Assembly (NCBI GenBank): GCA_964645915.1
Contig: CAZYDH010000002.1
Location: 110,675 to 174,674, forward strand
Length of the DNA: 64,000 nt
Direction: 5' to 3'
DNA from: JACNKV01 sp964645915
GTDB lineage: Bacteria; Fidelibacterota; Marinisomatia; Marinisomatales; JACNKV01
In this document: positions 55,060-64,000 of the stretch, one piece after another
Layout: every line of letters starts with the position of its first letter
Numbering within the stretch: the stretch's first letter is position 1
Program-made: the position numbers and the translations under genes
The notes under the pieces: model-generated
Told to the model about the DNA's origin: nothing
Databases searched by the model: none
The model's input: only the letters and a program-made list of their open reading frames with translations

Positions 55060-58011
55060 ATGCATAGAACCATTATATCCATATTAATGCCATTATTGCT
55101 TTTAGCAAATACAGATAATTATTTTCAACAAGAGGTGAAATACTCTATCGATGTCGAATTAGATGACTCCACACATACACTAACTGCTTTTGAATCGATC
55201 GTTTATCAGAATAATTCTCCGGACACATTGGATGTATTGTGGTTTCATCTTTGGCCAAACGCCTATAAGAATACAGAAACCGCCTTTGCTAAACAGGCTT
55301 TTAAGAATGGTTCAACATGGTTTTATTTTTCAAATGATGAAACACGTGGATATATTGATAGTCTAAATTTCACCATCGATGGAGTTTCAGTAGATTGGAC
55401 TTTTCATGATGAATGGATCGATGTCGCAAAAATTATTCTTCCGAAACCGCTTCTCCCAGAGGAAAGCATCACCATTGAAACGCCATTCTTTGTAAAACTG
55501 CCTAATGTGTACTCGAGACTTGGACATTCAGGAAAGCATTATGAAATCACTCAGTGGTTTCCAAAGCCTGCAGTGTACGATAAGGATGGATGGCATCCTA
55601 TGCCGTATTTAAATATGGGAGAGTTTTATAGTGAGTTTGGAACCTTTGATGTAAAGATCACACTCCCTCAAGATTATAGGATTATGGCGACCGGCGATCT
55701 AATCAATGGAGAAACAGAATATGCTTGGTTGGATTCTTTAGCTGAGGAGGGAGAGAAATTATCTAAACTCAGCGGAAAAACCTTTAAAAACAAAATAAAA
55801 GAATTGGAGAGTGATCCCTCATCAAAATTTAAATTATTTAATCGCAACAAATCAGAAAAGACACCTTTTTCATCCGAAATGAAAACCCTTCATTTTCATC
55901 AAGAGAATGTTCATGATTTTGCATGGTTTGCTGATCCCAACTGGATTGTTCGAAAAGGAGAATTGTATTTAGCAGACTCTACAAAATCCGTGACCTTGTG
56001 GAGTATGTATCTTCCAAAGAATGCTGAACTTTGGAATAAATCCATCGAATATATTCACGATGCCGGATACTGGTATAGCCAATTTTACGGGGATTATCCT
56101 TACAACCATATTACCGCAGTTGACGGAGATATGTCTGCAGGCGGCGGTATGGAATATCCAAATATTACAGTGATCTCAAGTGGAATGTCAGTAGACCTCT
56201 TGGAATTTGTTATTATGCATGAAGTTGGACACAACTGGTTCTATGGAATTTTAGGAAATGACGAAAGAGTCGATCCATGGATGGATGAAGGACTAAACGA
56301 ATATGCGAACATTAAATACTGGGAGAAAAAATACCCGGAGAGAAACGGTCAGGTCGTTATCTCTGATTTCGCTCAAAATAAAATAGGTATTGGAAAGAAT
56401 TTAGATTTTCGTTGGGCTTTGGCATATATGGGATACGTCAATCGTTCAACGGCAGGAGATGATCAACCGATAACATTAGAATCAGAACAATACCACCAAG
56501 GTAATTACGGTTCGATCATTTATGGAAAGTCTTCTATTGTATTTAGGTTTCTTGAACATTATTTGGGTGAAGAAAAGATGGATACGATCATGCAAGAATT
56601 TTATGAAACATGGAAATTCAAACACCCGGAACCCTACGATTTTCAACATATTGTTGAATCAAATGTAGAAGAAGATTTGAGTTGGTTCTTTGATGATTTA
56701 TTAAACTCCACAAACATTATTGATTATTCCTTAAAACAAAAAGGGAAGCAAATAATTTTAACAAATGAAGGGTCAATAACCTGTCCGGTTGAGATTGTAT
56801 TCTTCAATAAATTTGGAAAAGAGGTCAAACGAGAGTGGTATAAAAATATCAAGGAAAAAACTACGGTTACCATGCCTTCAGAAGCAGTAAAAGCCATTAT
56901 TGATCCTGATAATATCATGCCGGATATTCGTCGAGTAAATCATTCAACAAAACGACCGATAAATTTCCATTTTGTCTTTGATCAACCTGATTATCATAAG
57001 AAGGAATGGTATTGGGTCCCTTGGTTAATTGGAAACAGATACAATGGGATTACTCCGGGATTTGTTTTGTACAGTGGATTTATACCTACGTATGATTATG
57101 GGATCGGGTTGAATCTGATGTGGGATTTTAAACATCAAAAACTAATTGGTAGTTTATCATCAAAAAAAACCTGGTATCAGAAATTTGGATTTCGATCAAT
57201 GACATTGAGTGGAAAATTTTCCGAATATGGATATTACACCGGGAAAAATGTTTCCTTTAGTGGAACCATTAAAAAACCAATTGTCTCAACACCGACATTT
57301 ATGCTTAATGCTTCAGTTTTTAATCAGCAATTGACTGGAGATGCTCTTAACCCTGATTATTACACCTCGGGAGATTTTACAACAATTATACTTGATGCAA
57401 CTTACATATATAAACCTAATCCGTTATTAAATTACGAGATTTCTGTTGGTACGTTTTCCGGTGCTGGTGATAGTGACTTTACAAAGTTTTATTTCAAGAC
57501 CATTGTTAATTCTCGTTGGACAAAAGCAATCAAATCACAAATCCGACTCTGGATGGGTGGTTTCATTTATGAAAAAGATATACCAAATCAATATCTGACA
57601 TATCTAGGTGGTGGTGTAGATCCACATTTTGAAGATATTTTAGTCCTTGATCGATCTGCTGATGCAACAAGTTATTTAAATATTTTGGATGAACAGTATG
57701 TAGAAGATGGTCCTTCGATGAAAGGTCGAGTAATTGAAAATGGTGTTGCGGTGTCATCAGATAAACTGTCCTGGGCAGTAAATTTGAACCAATCCATCCC
57801 TAAAATTCCATTTAATTTCTTTGCAGATTTTGCAGGTGCTTCTGATTTGAGTAAAAAATATTTAGATGCAGGAGTAAAATTCGGAATGGGTAATGTTAAT
57901 CTATATATTCCTTTGTTCCAGAATTGGGATGGTAACCAAACACCATCTGATTTTGGGTGGATAAAAGATCGACTACGAGTAGAAATAACATTACCAAATA
58001 TCAAATTTTAA
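55060..58011 (+). CDS. M1-family metallopeptidase, secreted
   Basis: 983 residues with a signal peptide (MHRTIISILMPLLLLANT). The gluzincin site HEVGHNW is at 387-393, with the third zinc ligand Glu410 in MDEGLNEY (H-E-x2-H-x18-E). The M1 exopeptidase loop appears as GGGMEYPN, matching the GxMEN motif. The last about 350 residues are beta-rich with no recognised domain, possibly a barrel or surface domain, since it ends in LRVEITLPNIKF. It probably trims peptides outside the cytoplasm. A clear RBS (AAGGAAGAA) precedes the ATG. Confidence 0.9.
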   Translation: MHRTIISILMPLLLLANTDNYFQQEVKYSIDVELDDSTHTLTAFESIVYQNNSPDTLDVLWFHLWPNAYKNTETAFAKQAFKNGSTWFYFSNDETRGYIDSLNFTIDGVSVDWTFHDEWIDVAKIILPKPLLPEESITIETPFFVKLPNVYSRLGHSGKHYEITQWFPKPAVYDKDGWHPMPYLNMGEFYSEFGTFDVKITLPQDYRIMATGDLINGETEYAWLDSLAEEGEKLSKLSGKTFKNKIKELESDPSSKFKLFNRNKSEKTPFSSEMKTLHFHQENVHDFAWFADPNWIVRKGELYLADSTKSVTLWSMYLPKNAELWNKSIEYIHDAGYWYSQFYGDYPYNHITAVDGDMSAGGGMEYPNITVISSGMSVDLLEFVIMHEVGHNWFYGILGNDERVDPWMDEGLNEYANIKYWEKKYPERNGQVVISDFAQNKIGIGKNLDFRWALAYMGYVNRSTAGDDQPITLESEQYHQGNYGSIIYGKSSIVFRFLEHYLGEEKMDTIMQEFYETWKFKHPEPYDFQHIVESNVEEDLSWFFDDLLNSTNIIDYSLKQKGKQIILTNEGSITCPVEIVFFNKFGKEVKREWYKNIKEKTTVTMPSEAVKAIIDPDNIMPDIRRVNHSTKRPINFHFVFDQPDYHKKEWYWVPWLIGNRYNGITPGFVLYSGFIPTYDYGIGLNLMWDFKHQKLIGSLSSKKTWYQKFGFRSMTLSGKFSEYGYYTGKNVSFSGTIKKPIVSTPTFMLNASVFNQQLTGDALNPDYYTSGDFTTIILDATYIYKPNPLLNYEISVGTFSGAGDSDFTKFYFKTIVNSRWTKAIKSQIRLWMGGFIYEKDIPNQYLTYLGGGVDPHFEDILVLDRSADATSYLNILDEQYVEDGPSMKGRVIENGVAVSSDKLSWAVNLNQSIPKIPFNFFADFAGASDLSKKYLDAGVKFGMGNVNLYIPLFQNWDGNQTPSDFGWIKDRLRVEITLPNIKF

Positions 58012-58047
58012 CATAGAGTAATACATTGATTAAAAAGAGGTGAACTG

Positions 58048-58305
58048 ATGAAAAAACAACAACATACTATTGAAATTATCATAGGTGTTTTAGGAGTAAT
58101 AGGAGTGTTATGGTTTGGAATGGAATCACCTGAAACACGTGAAAACATTACCGAATTATATTTAGCAGGTTCTTGGTTACTCTTTACGCTTTCGACCGTT
58201 TCGTCGTTTTGGTCTTGGAGTGAATCTCCATGGTACAGGAAATTTATTGCTATAATGGCACCGATGATAACGGTTTTATATTTGTTTAAATATCTTCAAG
58301 GATAA
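58048..58305 (+). CDS. Small three-helix membrane protein, unknown
   Basis: 85 residues with three hydrophobic helices (about 9-24, 38-53, 66-81) and WF, SFWSW and SPWYRKF aromatic turns. I do not recognise the family. A strong RBS (AAAGAGGTG) and correct spacing after the peptidase gene (36 bases) support that it is translated. It may be co-transcribed with the peptidase. Confidence 0.7.
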   Translation: MKKQQHTIEIIIGVLGVIGVLWFGMESPETRENITELYLAGSWLLFTLSTVSSFWSWSESPWYRKFIAIMAPMITVLYLFKYLQG

Positions 58306-58398
58306 TATTGGTAAAATCCTAAAGTTAGACCTTACAAGAAATAGGTTTATCACGTTTAGGGTATTAATGATGTATTAGGAAAGGTTTCACCATTAGTA

Positions 58399-58460
58399 AA
58401 TGTGATAAAATTCTTTTCACATTATTTTTATAAATTTCTGTAACTTTCGCCCCGAAATTT
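58399..58460 (+). promoter_or_regulatory. Inverted repeats in the htpG upstream region
   Basis: Two inverted repeats: AATGTGA-11 nt-TCACATT (58399-58423) and AAATTTC-15 nt-GAAATTT (58432-58460). The second contains CCCCGAAAT, which recalls a heat-shock -10, but no matching CTTGAAA -35 is seen. One may bind a stress regulator, and the first could also help end the upstream transcript. Confidence 0.35.
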
Positions 58461-58492
58461 CATCGGATATTCAATAAATTTAAGAGGAAAAT

Positions 58493-60361
58493 ATGAAAAC
58501 TCATTCATTTCAAACTGAGGTCAGTCAATTATTACATCTGATCATCCATTCACTCTACTCTCACAAAGAAATATTTTTACGTGAATTAGTTTCCAATTCG
58601 TCTGATGCATTAGACAAATTAAAATATTTAACTCTGACAGAAGATAATTTAAAAGGAACCGGTTTTAATCCGAGAATTGATATCATTTTTAAAGACGGTG
58701 ACGAAAAAACACTAATGATCTCTGATTCAGGAATTGGAATGAATGAAGAAGACCTGAAAGAAAACTTGGGAACGATTGCCAGATCTGGAACGAAAAACTT
58801 CCTCGAAAAAATGACTGGTGATGCCAAGAAAGATTCATCATTGATCGGACAATTTGGTGTGGGATTTTATTCCAGTTATATGGTAGCTGATCGAGTGGAA
58901 GTTATCAGTAAGAAAGCCGGAGAAGAACAAGCATGGAAATGGTCGAGTGATGGAAAATCAGGATATGAAATTGATAAGACAGTAAGGAATTCCATTGGAA
59001 CAGACGTCATACTCTATCTAAATGAAGAAGGAAATGATTATGTAAATCGGTGGGAAATCCAATCGATCATTAAAAAATATTCTAATCATATCCCATTCCC
59101 GATCTTTCTACATTATGAAGAAACGGAATATGATAAAGATGGAAAAGAAAAAGGAAAAACACCGAAAGAAGAACAGGTTAATGACGGAACTGCCTTTTGG
59201 AAAAGACCAAAATCAGAACTAAAGAAAAAGGATTATGGCGAGTTTTATAAATCAATTAGTACAGACTTCGAAGATCCATTATTACACTTTCATACGCGTG
59301 CTGAAGGAGCTTTAGAGTATACAACGCTATTCTATGTCCCCCAAAAAGCACCTGCTGACCTTTACTATGCAGATTATAAGCCCGGCGTTAAGCTCTATGT
59401 TAATCGAGTTTTTATTACGGACGATGATAAAGAATTAATGCCGGTGTGGTTGAGGTTTTTGCGAGGAGTGATTGATTCGGAAGATCTTCCATTGAACGTC
59501 AGTAGAGAGATACTGCAACAAAATCGGGTGATGGCAAAAATCAAGAAAAATTCCGTTAAAAAATTGATCAAAGAATTCAATTCTCTTGCCAATAAGGATA
59601 AGAAAAAATATGGTGAATTCTATTCTGAATATGGACGAACCCTTAAAGAAGGTGTCGCTCAAGATTTTGAAAATAAAGATGATCTGATCGAACTATTACG
59701 ATATAAATCCACAAAAGTTGATGGATACACTAGTTTAGCAGAATATGTAGACAGAATGAACGAAGATCAGAATTTAATTTATTACATTACAGGTGAAAAA
59801 GAGGGAAGCCTACGGAACTCACCATTACTTGAAATGTATCGAGCTAAAGATGTAGAAGTCCTGATTATGGATGATGAAATTGATGAACTTGTGATGCCAT
59901 CGATTCCACGATATAAGGAAAAAGAGTTTAGATCTGTAAACAGGAGTGACGCTGCAGATGAATTAAAATCTGAAGATGAAAAAACCAGTGAAAAAGAGAT
60001 CAAACCTTTATTGAAGAAAATAAAGAAGGTCTTAGGTGATCGTGTAAAAGATGTCATCGCATCAACACGGCTTAGTGATTCTCCTTCAGTAATTGTCGCC
60101 GATCAAAATGACCCTACTGTTCAAATGCAGGAAGTTCTTCGCGCAATGGGGCAGACATCCATGCAAGAAGTGAAGCCTATCTTGGAAGTCAATCCAAATC
60201 ATGAAGTTGTTAAGAAAATGCAGTCCATGAGAAAAAGCAAAGCTTTTGATGATGCCTCCATACTGCTACTTGAACAGGCATTATTACTTGAAGGTGTTAA
60301 GCTAGACAATCCTGCTGATTTTGTTACTCGATTAAATACCGTCTTAAACAAAGCACTCTAG
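58493..60361 (+). CDS. htpG: Chaperone HtpG (bacterial Hsp90)
   Basis: 622 residues, full length. The N-terminal Bergerat ATPase holds ELVSNSSDALDKL (about 31-43), DSGIGMNEEDL (about 79-89) and GQFGVGFYSSYMV (about 119-131). The middle domain has DLPLNVSREILQQN near residue 330. The C-terminal dimer domain ends in TRLNTVLNKAL. It folds and remodels client proteins with ATP. The RBS AAGAGGAAA is good. The 187-base upstream region holds two inverted repeats. Confidence 0.97.
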   Translation: MKTHSFQTEVSQLLHLIIHSLYSHKEIFLRELVSNSSDALDKLKYLTLTEDNLKGTGFNPRIDIIFKDGDEKTLMISDSGIGMNEEDLKENLGTIARSGTKNFLEKMTGDAKKDSSLIGQFGVGFYSSYMVADRVEVISKKAGEEQAWKWSSDGKSGYEIDKTVRNSIGTDVILYLNEEGNDYVNRWEIQSIIKKYSNHIPFPIFLHYEETEYDKDGKEKGKTPKEEQVNDGTAFWKRPKSELKKKDYGEFYKSISTDFEDPLLHFHTRAEGALEYTTLFYVPQKAPADLYYADYKPGVKLYVNRVFITDDDKELMPVWLRFLRGVIDSEDLPLNVSREILQQNRVMAKIKKNSVKKLIKEFNSLANKDKKKYGEFYSEYGRTLKEGVAQDFENKDDLIELLRYKSTKVDGYTSLAEYVDRMNEDQNLIYYITGEKEGSLRNSPLLEMYRAKDVEVLIMDDEIDELVMPSIPRYKEKEFRSVNRSDAADELKSEDEKTSEKEIKPLLKKIKKVLGDRVKDVIASTRLSDSPSVIVADQNDPTVQMQEVLRAMGQTSMQEVKPILEVNPNHEVVKKMQSMRKSKAFDDASILLLEQALLLEGVKLDNPADFVTRLNTVLNKAL

Positions 60362-60502
60362 TCTTTATATCCATATTAAATTTTAACTTTGTTCTGATTA
60401 TTTAATAATCTTCAAAGTTATGTATTTATACATGTTTAATTAAATGATTAAATTCTACTTAGAATTTGGCATGGTTATTAACCAATCTAGTATCGGGGTT
60501 TC

Positions 60503-60940
60503 ATGAGTATTATTAAATGGAATAAAAAATTGTTTGTTGATCATATGCGGGAAAATTGTAGCCGCGAGGTCGCAAAAATCGGAGTTAAACTTATTGAGTT
60601 CTCTGAAAAATATGCAGATGATATTTCTTGGGGAAGAGGTGAAGAACATGGAACAATGACATTTCGATGTGATTCCGATTTAGGATATATTCCGTTGTTT
60701 CACCTTTCATCAGACGGTAGATTAAATCTACAGATTAATTTCCTTCGTGGAAAAGATATCCCTCCCATGGTAATCAGAGATTTAGTCGTAAAACTAGAAG
60801 CCATCTTCATGTATGAGTTTGACACTGAAATGTATCCGGTGGATTCGTATGAAGAGATAGAGGACATGTTTCACACCCATACACAAGTCACTAAATTTTT
60901 GAAGACTATAGAAGGTGCCGTCTACCGGTTGAAACAATAA
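60503..60940 (+). CDS. Hypothetical protein, 145 residues
   Basis: A soluble alpha/beta protein without signal or membrane segment. The middle contains ISWGRGEEHGTMTFRCDSD and LHLSSDGRLNLQINFLRGKDI-like strands (about 40-90), then a helical tail. I do not recognise it. The pattern of a helix followed by a WG/GTM strand is like small nucleic-acid-associated hypothetical proteins, but nothing is firm. It has its own terminator directly after the stop and no RBS stronger than GGGGTTTC. Confidence 0.7.
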   Translation: MSIIKWNKKLFVDHMRENCSREVAKIGVKLIEFSEKYADDISWGRGEEHGTMTFRCDSDLGYIPLFHLSSDGRLNLQINFLRGKDIPPMVIRDLVVKLEAIFMYEFDTEMYPVDSYEEIEDMFHTHTQVTKFLKTIEGAVYRLKQ

Positions 60941-60950
60941 TTTGAAACAT

Positions 60951-60976
60951 AAACCCCGTTGATAACGGGGTTTTTT
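60951..60976 (+). terminator. Rho-independent terminator
   Basis: A perfect 10-bp stem, AAACCCCGTT/AACGGGGTTT, with a 3-nt GAT loop and a run of six T. It lies 11 bases after the hypothetical gene. Confidence 0.93.
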
Positions 60977-61018
60977 ATTTAAACACATTTTAGTTTTATT
61001 CAAATCAAAAGGAATTAA

Positions 61019-63151
61019 ATGAAAAATATCTCCATCATTCTGCTTGTTTTATTGGAGTTGGTTTTCTGTAAATCTACTGTAGATATATCTGGACAAATTA
61101 CCGATGAAGATGGAACCGGTTTGGCTTTTGTAAATGTTTATTTTATAGATACACTTGAAGGAACGATGACTGATGAAAGCGGTAACTACATTCTATCTAC
61201 TCAATTGAAAAAGAGCCGAACACTACGAGTATCCCATATAGGATTTAAGCAAATAGACCTAGAGATTTCTCCGGAAAGAACAAACACTCCTATCAATATT
61301 GTTCTTGAAAAAGAATTTATGGAATTGTCTCCGGTCTCAGTTACTGCCGGTTCATTCACAATGGCAGATGAAGAAGGACAAACATTAACCAATCTAGACG
61401 TTGTGACAACAGCGGGAGCAGCTGCTGATATTTTCCGTGCGGTTCAAACGTTCCCTGGAGTTAATCAAGTAGATGAAGGTGCAGGGATGTATGTCCGTGG
61501 TGGGGATGTTTCTGAAACAACGGTAATTTTAGATCAGGCAACAATTACCCATCCGTATAAGTATGAATCTGATACAGGCGGATATTTTGGTATGATCAAT
61601 CCTTGGCTTTTATCCGGAACCTATTTTTCTACAGGAGGTTTTTCTGCAAAATATGGAAATGTGCTCTCAGGAGTTCTAGCGATGGAATCATTGGACCTAC
61701 CTTCTAAGTCTTCCGTAACGATCGGGGCAGGTTTAGCTGCGATATCTGCCGGAGGAGTTTGGCTGGTTAAACAGGATAAATTTACTGTTCATTTCTCCGG
61801 TAATTATTCCAATACAAAATATTTATTTAAGCTAAATGGAGGAACAGAGCGATTTAAGCAAGTTCCAACAAATTGGGACGGAAATGTGAGTATGATTTGG
61901 AAATATTCAGATTTTGGTCAAGTGAAAGCATTGTATTTTAAAAATGATGATGAAATAGCAGTGAATGTTCAAAGTCCGGTTTATAATGGTATTATGATGA
62001 ATGATAATCACTCTCAGCTTGGGAATATCCAATGGCGACATCTATTTGAAAAAGGAATTCTCATTAAATCAAGTGTATCGATGAATACATTTGGGCAGGG
62101 ATTCACGTTGGGAAATATTGACAGAGAACTCGCAGATAATCTCTTTAAATGGAGAACAGATTTCACCCTCCCGATTGGTGAGAAGTTAAATGTGAATACA
62201 GGACTTATTGTCGATGGTCTCACGACAGATTTAAATGCACAGTATCCTGAGGATCCAAATAATATTTACCCGGATGCTGAAACCAATACTTTTCAAGTGG
62301 ATTATCAAACACAGCACTATGGATTATATTTGGAAACAGAATATCAATTGACACATCGATTGATGATCATTTCAGGATTACGATCTGACTTCTTAAAAAA
62401 ACCAAGACAGCACGTGACTGATCCACGACTCTCAATTAATTATCGATTAACGGATAATCAATTTTTAAAGGCGGCAACCGGAATATACCATCAGTATCCG
62501 AAAGCACAATATCGAGATGAATGGATTGGTAATCCGAATCTTGAAGCAATGACAGCTATCCACTATATTGTTGGATATGAGTATAAATCGGAATTAACAG
62601 ATATTAAAGCGGAATTCTATAAAAAAGATTATGATGATCTTGTATTAGAATCAGAAGAGATTTTTTACTCAAACGAAGGTAAAGGATATGCCTACGGAGC
62701 TGATTTTTTTATCAAAGGAACATTACCAATCATTTCAGGATGGGTTTCTTATAGCTATCTTCAGTCCAAACGAAAAGAGTTAAAATATCTAGATTTAGTT
62801 CCAACAGATTATGATATTAATCACAACCTTACTGCTGCATTGAAAACACAATTTGGTGCTAGTAATAATGTGGGTTTAACGTACCGATATACAACCGGTA
62901 AACCGTATACACCAGCTCTGGATGAGTGGAATTCTGCAAGATTACCTTCAATGCAACGTTTGGATCTATCTTACAGTAGGCTATTTCCGATCGGAGTAGA
63001 TGGTTTGTTAGTCATTTATCTATCTATATCTAATTTGTTGGATCGATCTAATATTTATGGATATATCTATTCACCGGATTATTTGGAAAGAACTGAATTA
63101 AAAAGTACGCATGGAAGAAATATTTATTTTGGATTTTCAGCAACTATATAA
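61019..63151 (+). CDS. TonB-dependent receptor with carboxypeptidase-regulatory domain
   Basis: 710 residues: a signal segment (ISIILLVLLELVFC), a CarboxypepD-regulatory domain (about 20-100), a plug (VRGGDVSETTVILDQATI near 161) and a barrel to the end (ending FSATI). No OprC-like Cu motif is visible. Substrate unknown, and peptides or glycans are the usual guesses. It lies 42 bases after a terminator with an RBS (AAAAGGAAT) and 21 bases before a TPR gene that could be its partner. Confidence 0.9.
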   Translation: MKNISIILLVLLELVFCKSTVDISGQITDEDGTGLAFVNVYFIDTLEGTMTDESGNYILSTQLKKSRTLRVSHIGFKQIDLEISPERTNTPINIVLEKEFMELSPVSVTAGSFTMADEEGQTLTNLDVVTTAGAAADIFRAVQTFPGVNQVDEGAGMYVRGGDVSETTVILDQATITHPYKYESDTGGYFGMINPWLLSGTYFSTGGFSAKYGNVLSGVLAMESLDLPSKSSVTIGAGLAAISAGGVWLVKQDKFTVHFSGNYSNTKYLFKLNGGTERFKQVPTNWDGNVSMIWKYSDFGQVKALYFKNDDEIAVNVQSPVYNGIMMNDNHSQLGNIQWRHLFEKGILIKSSVSMNTFGQGFTLGNIDRELADNLFKWRTDFTLPIGEKLNVNTGLIVDGLTTDLNAQYPEDPNNIYPDAETNTFQVDYQTQHYGLYLETEYQLTHRLMIISGLRSDFLKKPRQHVTDPRLSINYRLTDNQFLKAATGIYHQYPKAQYRDEWIGNPNLEAMTAIHYIVGYEYKSELTDIKAEFYKKDYDDLVLESEEIFYSNEGKGYAYGADFFIKGTLPIISGWVSYSYLQSKRKELKYLDLVPTDYDINHNLTAALKTQFGASNNVGLTYRYTTGKPYTPALDEWNSARLPSMQRLDLSYSRLFPIGVDGLLVIYLSISNLLDRSNIYGYIYSPDYLERTELKSTHGRNIYFGFSATI

Positions 63152-63172
63152 TTCACAAAAAATGGAGTTATT

Positions 63173-63928
63173 ATGAAAAAGATCTTAATAGCAGTTTTAT
63201 TGGTTTCCGTAGTGATCGGACAAAATGTTGAAGAGTATATCCTACAAGGAAAAGACAAACTCAAAACAGCTCTTATCCATTGGGATGAAGGAGAACTTAT
63301 CGCTGTAAAAGCTCATTTTGAAAGAGGACTAAATTTTAAAAAAATGGAGTGGTTGTTTCGGTATTATATTGCTTATAGTGATAATCAGTTAGTGCATTAT
63401 TATCAAAGCGTCAGCGATAAAAAAACTGCAATTAAATATTTAACGGATGGCATTAAGCAACTTAATGAAGTGATCAAACTGAATAAAGAATTTGCAGATG
63501 GATATGGTCTTCTGTCATCTATGTATGGAGAAAAAATGGGGATACAACCTTGGACGGGAATTGTATATGGTTCACGTTCTGCGACAATGATTAGAAAGGC
63601 GATTCAGCTTGAGCCTGAAAATCCTCGACTGTACATGATTCAAGGAACATCGGCCATGTTTACTCCTGAAAAATTTGGAGGGAGTAAAGAGCGTGCCAAA
63701 GAACTGTACTTAAAAGCAGCCGAACTATTTAAAACCGACAACCCGGACCCTATCATGCCGGATTGGGGGAAAAGTGAAATATATGCTTGGTTAGGTCAGT
63801 TGGAATTGAAAACTGGAAATCTGGAAGGAGCAAAAGCGTATTATTTACAAGCATTGAAAATTGATCCCAAAAATAGTTGGGTGAAAAATCAATTATTACC
63901 TCAACTTTCTCAACCGTTAAATCCATAA
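63173..63928 (+). CDS. TPR protein, periplasmic
   Basis: 251 residues with a signal peptide (MKKILIAVLLVSVVIG) and several tetratricopeptide repeats. The last is the clearest, with LGQLELKTGNLEGAKAYYLQALKIDP (about 209-234). It is spaced 21 bases after the TonB receptor with the RBS AATGGAG, suggesting one transcript. Its role may be to bind proteins near the outer-membrane receptor. Nothing supports a specific function. Confidence 0.82.
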   Translation: MKKILIAVLLVSVVIGQNVEEYILQGKDKLKTALIHWDEGELIAVKAHFERGLNFKKMEWLFRYYIAYSDNQLVHYYQSVSDKKTAIKYLTDGIKQLNEVIKLNKEFADGYGLLSSMYGEKMGIQPWTGIVYGSRSATMIRKAIQLEPENPRLYMIQGTSAMFTPEKFGGSKERAKELYLKAAELFKTDNPDPIMPDWGKSEIYAWLGQLELKTGNLEGAKAYYLQALKIDPKNSWVKNQLLPQLSQPLNP

Positions 63929-64000
63929 CAGATTGATTTTATTATCCTGATTAATTCATCAGCTTTAGAAACCGGATGATATTTTTCATTTTTTGTCATT

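Noticed and set aside
63910..64000. Open minus-strand frame entering from the right edge, ending in TGA at 63910-63912
   Set aside because: It may be the last about 29 residues of a convergent gene, but too little is visible and it overlaps the TPR gene end by 19 bases.
1..64000. Shadow frames on the opposite strand of long genes, such as 2452-2673, 19620-19826, 57672-58004 and 59782-60057
   Set aside because: They lie inside well-supported genes, lack ribosome sites and show no family motifs.
1..64000. CRISPR arrays, insertion sequences, tRNA or rRNA genes
   Set aside because: I saw no regularly spaced repeats, no transposase frames and no cloverleaf or rRNA-like sequence in the gaps.

Overview
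The window is AT-rich bacterial chromosome with dense, mostly operonic genes. It looks like a Gram-negative member of the Fibrobacteres-Chlorobi-Bacteroidetes (FCB) superphylum. I infer this from TonB-dependent receptors with carboxypeptidase-regulatory N-domains, a TamB/Omp85 pair, alternative complex III, a fused ccoNO cbb3 oxidase and a Sec-type (clade II) nitrous oxide reductase. That combination, with low G+C, fits Candidatus Marinimicrobia (SAR406) relatives well, but the taxonomy is inferred and not proven. No rRNA, tRNA, CRISPR array, insertion sequence or prophage was seen, and no gene-free stretch exceeds about 250 bases.

Region 1 (1-19.4 kb, mostly + strand) is housekeeping. It holds the 3' end of dnaK with a strong terminator, tamB and a three-POTRA Omp85 partner, a BamD-like lipoprotein with moxR/DUF58/BatD-like genes, efp-accB-accC, gcvH-gmhA-xerD, a site-2-protease-like peptidase with a tiny coupled membrane protein, a fused FTCD enzyme and mutL. 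A convergent RRM protein gene shares a bidirectional terminator with mutL. The FTCD protein carries an unexpected, textbook C2H2 zinc-finger motif in an inserted segment.

Region 2 (19.5-23.8 kb) holds an SLC13-type transporter with a tandem universal stress protein, then an oxidative-stress group perR - 2-Cys peroxiredoxin - Fe superoxide dismutase. A PerR-box-like palindrome lies in front of perR.

Region 3 (23.9-54.9 kb) is a large respiratory and copper island, nearly all on the minus strand. Read in the minus direction it has three parts. First come a TauE/SafE-like protein, the Cu-ATPase ccoI, an Fe-S type Rrf2 regulator, ccoS, ccoNO, ccoQ, ccoP, ccoG and fixH (cbb3 oxygen reductase and its assembly). 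Next comes actABCDEF (alternative complex III, quinol:cytochrome c oxidoreductase). Last comes a clade II nos cluster: nosZ, two diheme cytochromes c, a NosB-like membrane protein, nosD, nosG, nosH, nosF, nosL and nosY. Between the act and nos blocks, on the + strand and divergent from nosZ, sit a small CNGKC-motif protein and a TonB receptor. That receptor carries the CxxxM and HxM residues, at matching spacing, that form the Cu site of the copper importer OprC. A second nosD paralogue faces the end of the nos operon. Together these genes can take electrons from quinol to O2 or N2O and can import and insert the copper both oxidases need. ccoQ and ccoS are tiny genes that length-limited gene callers would miss.

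Region 4 (55-64 kb, + strand) has an M1 metallopeptidase, a small membrane protein, htpG, an unrecognised 145-residue protein, a second TonB-dependent receptor and a TPR protein.
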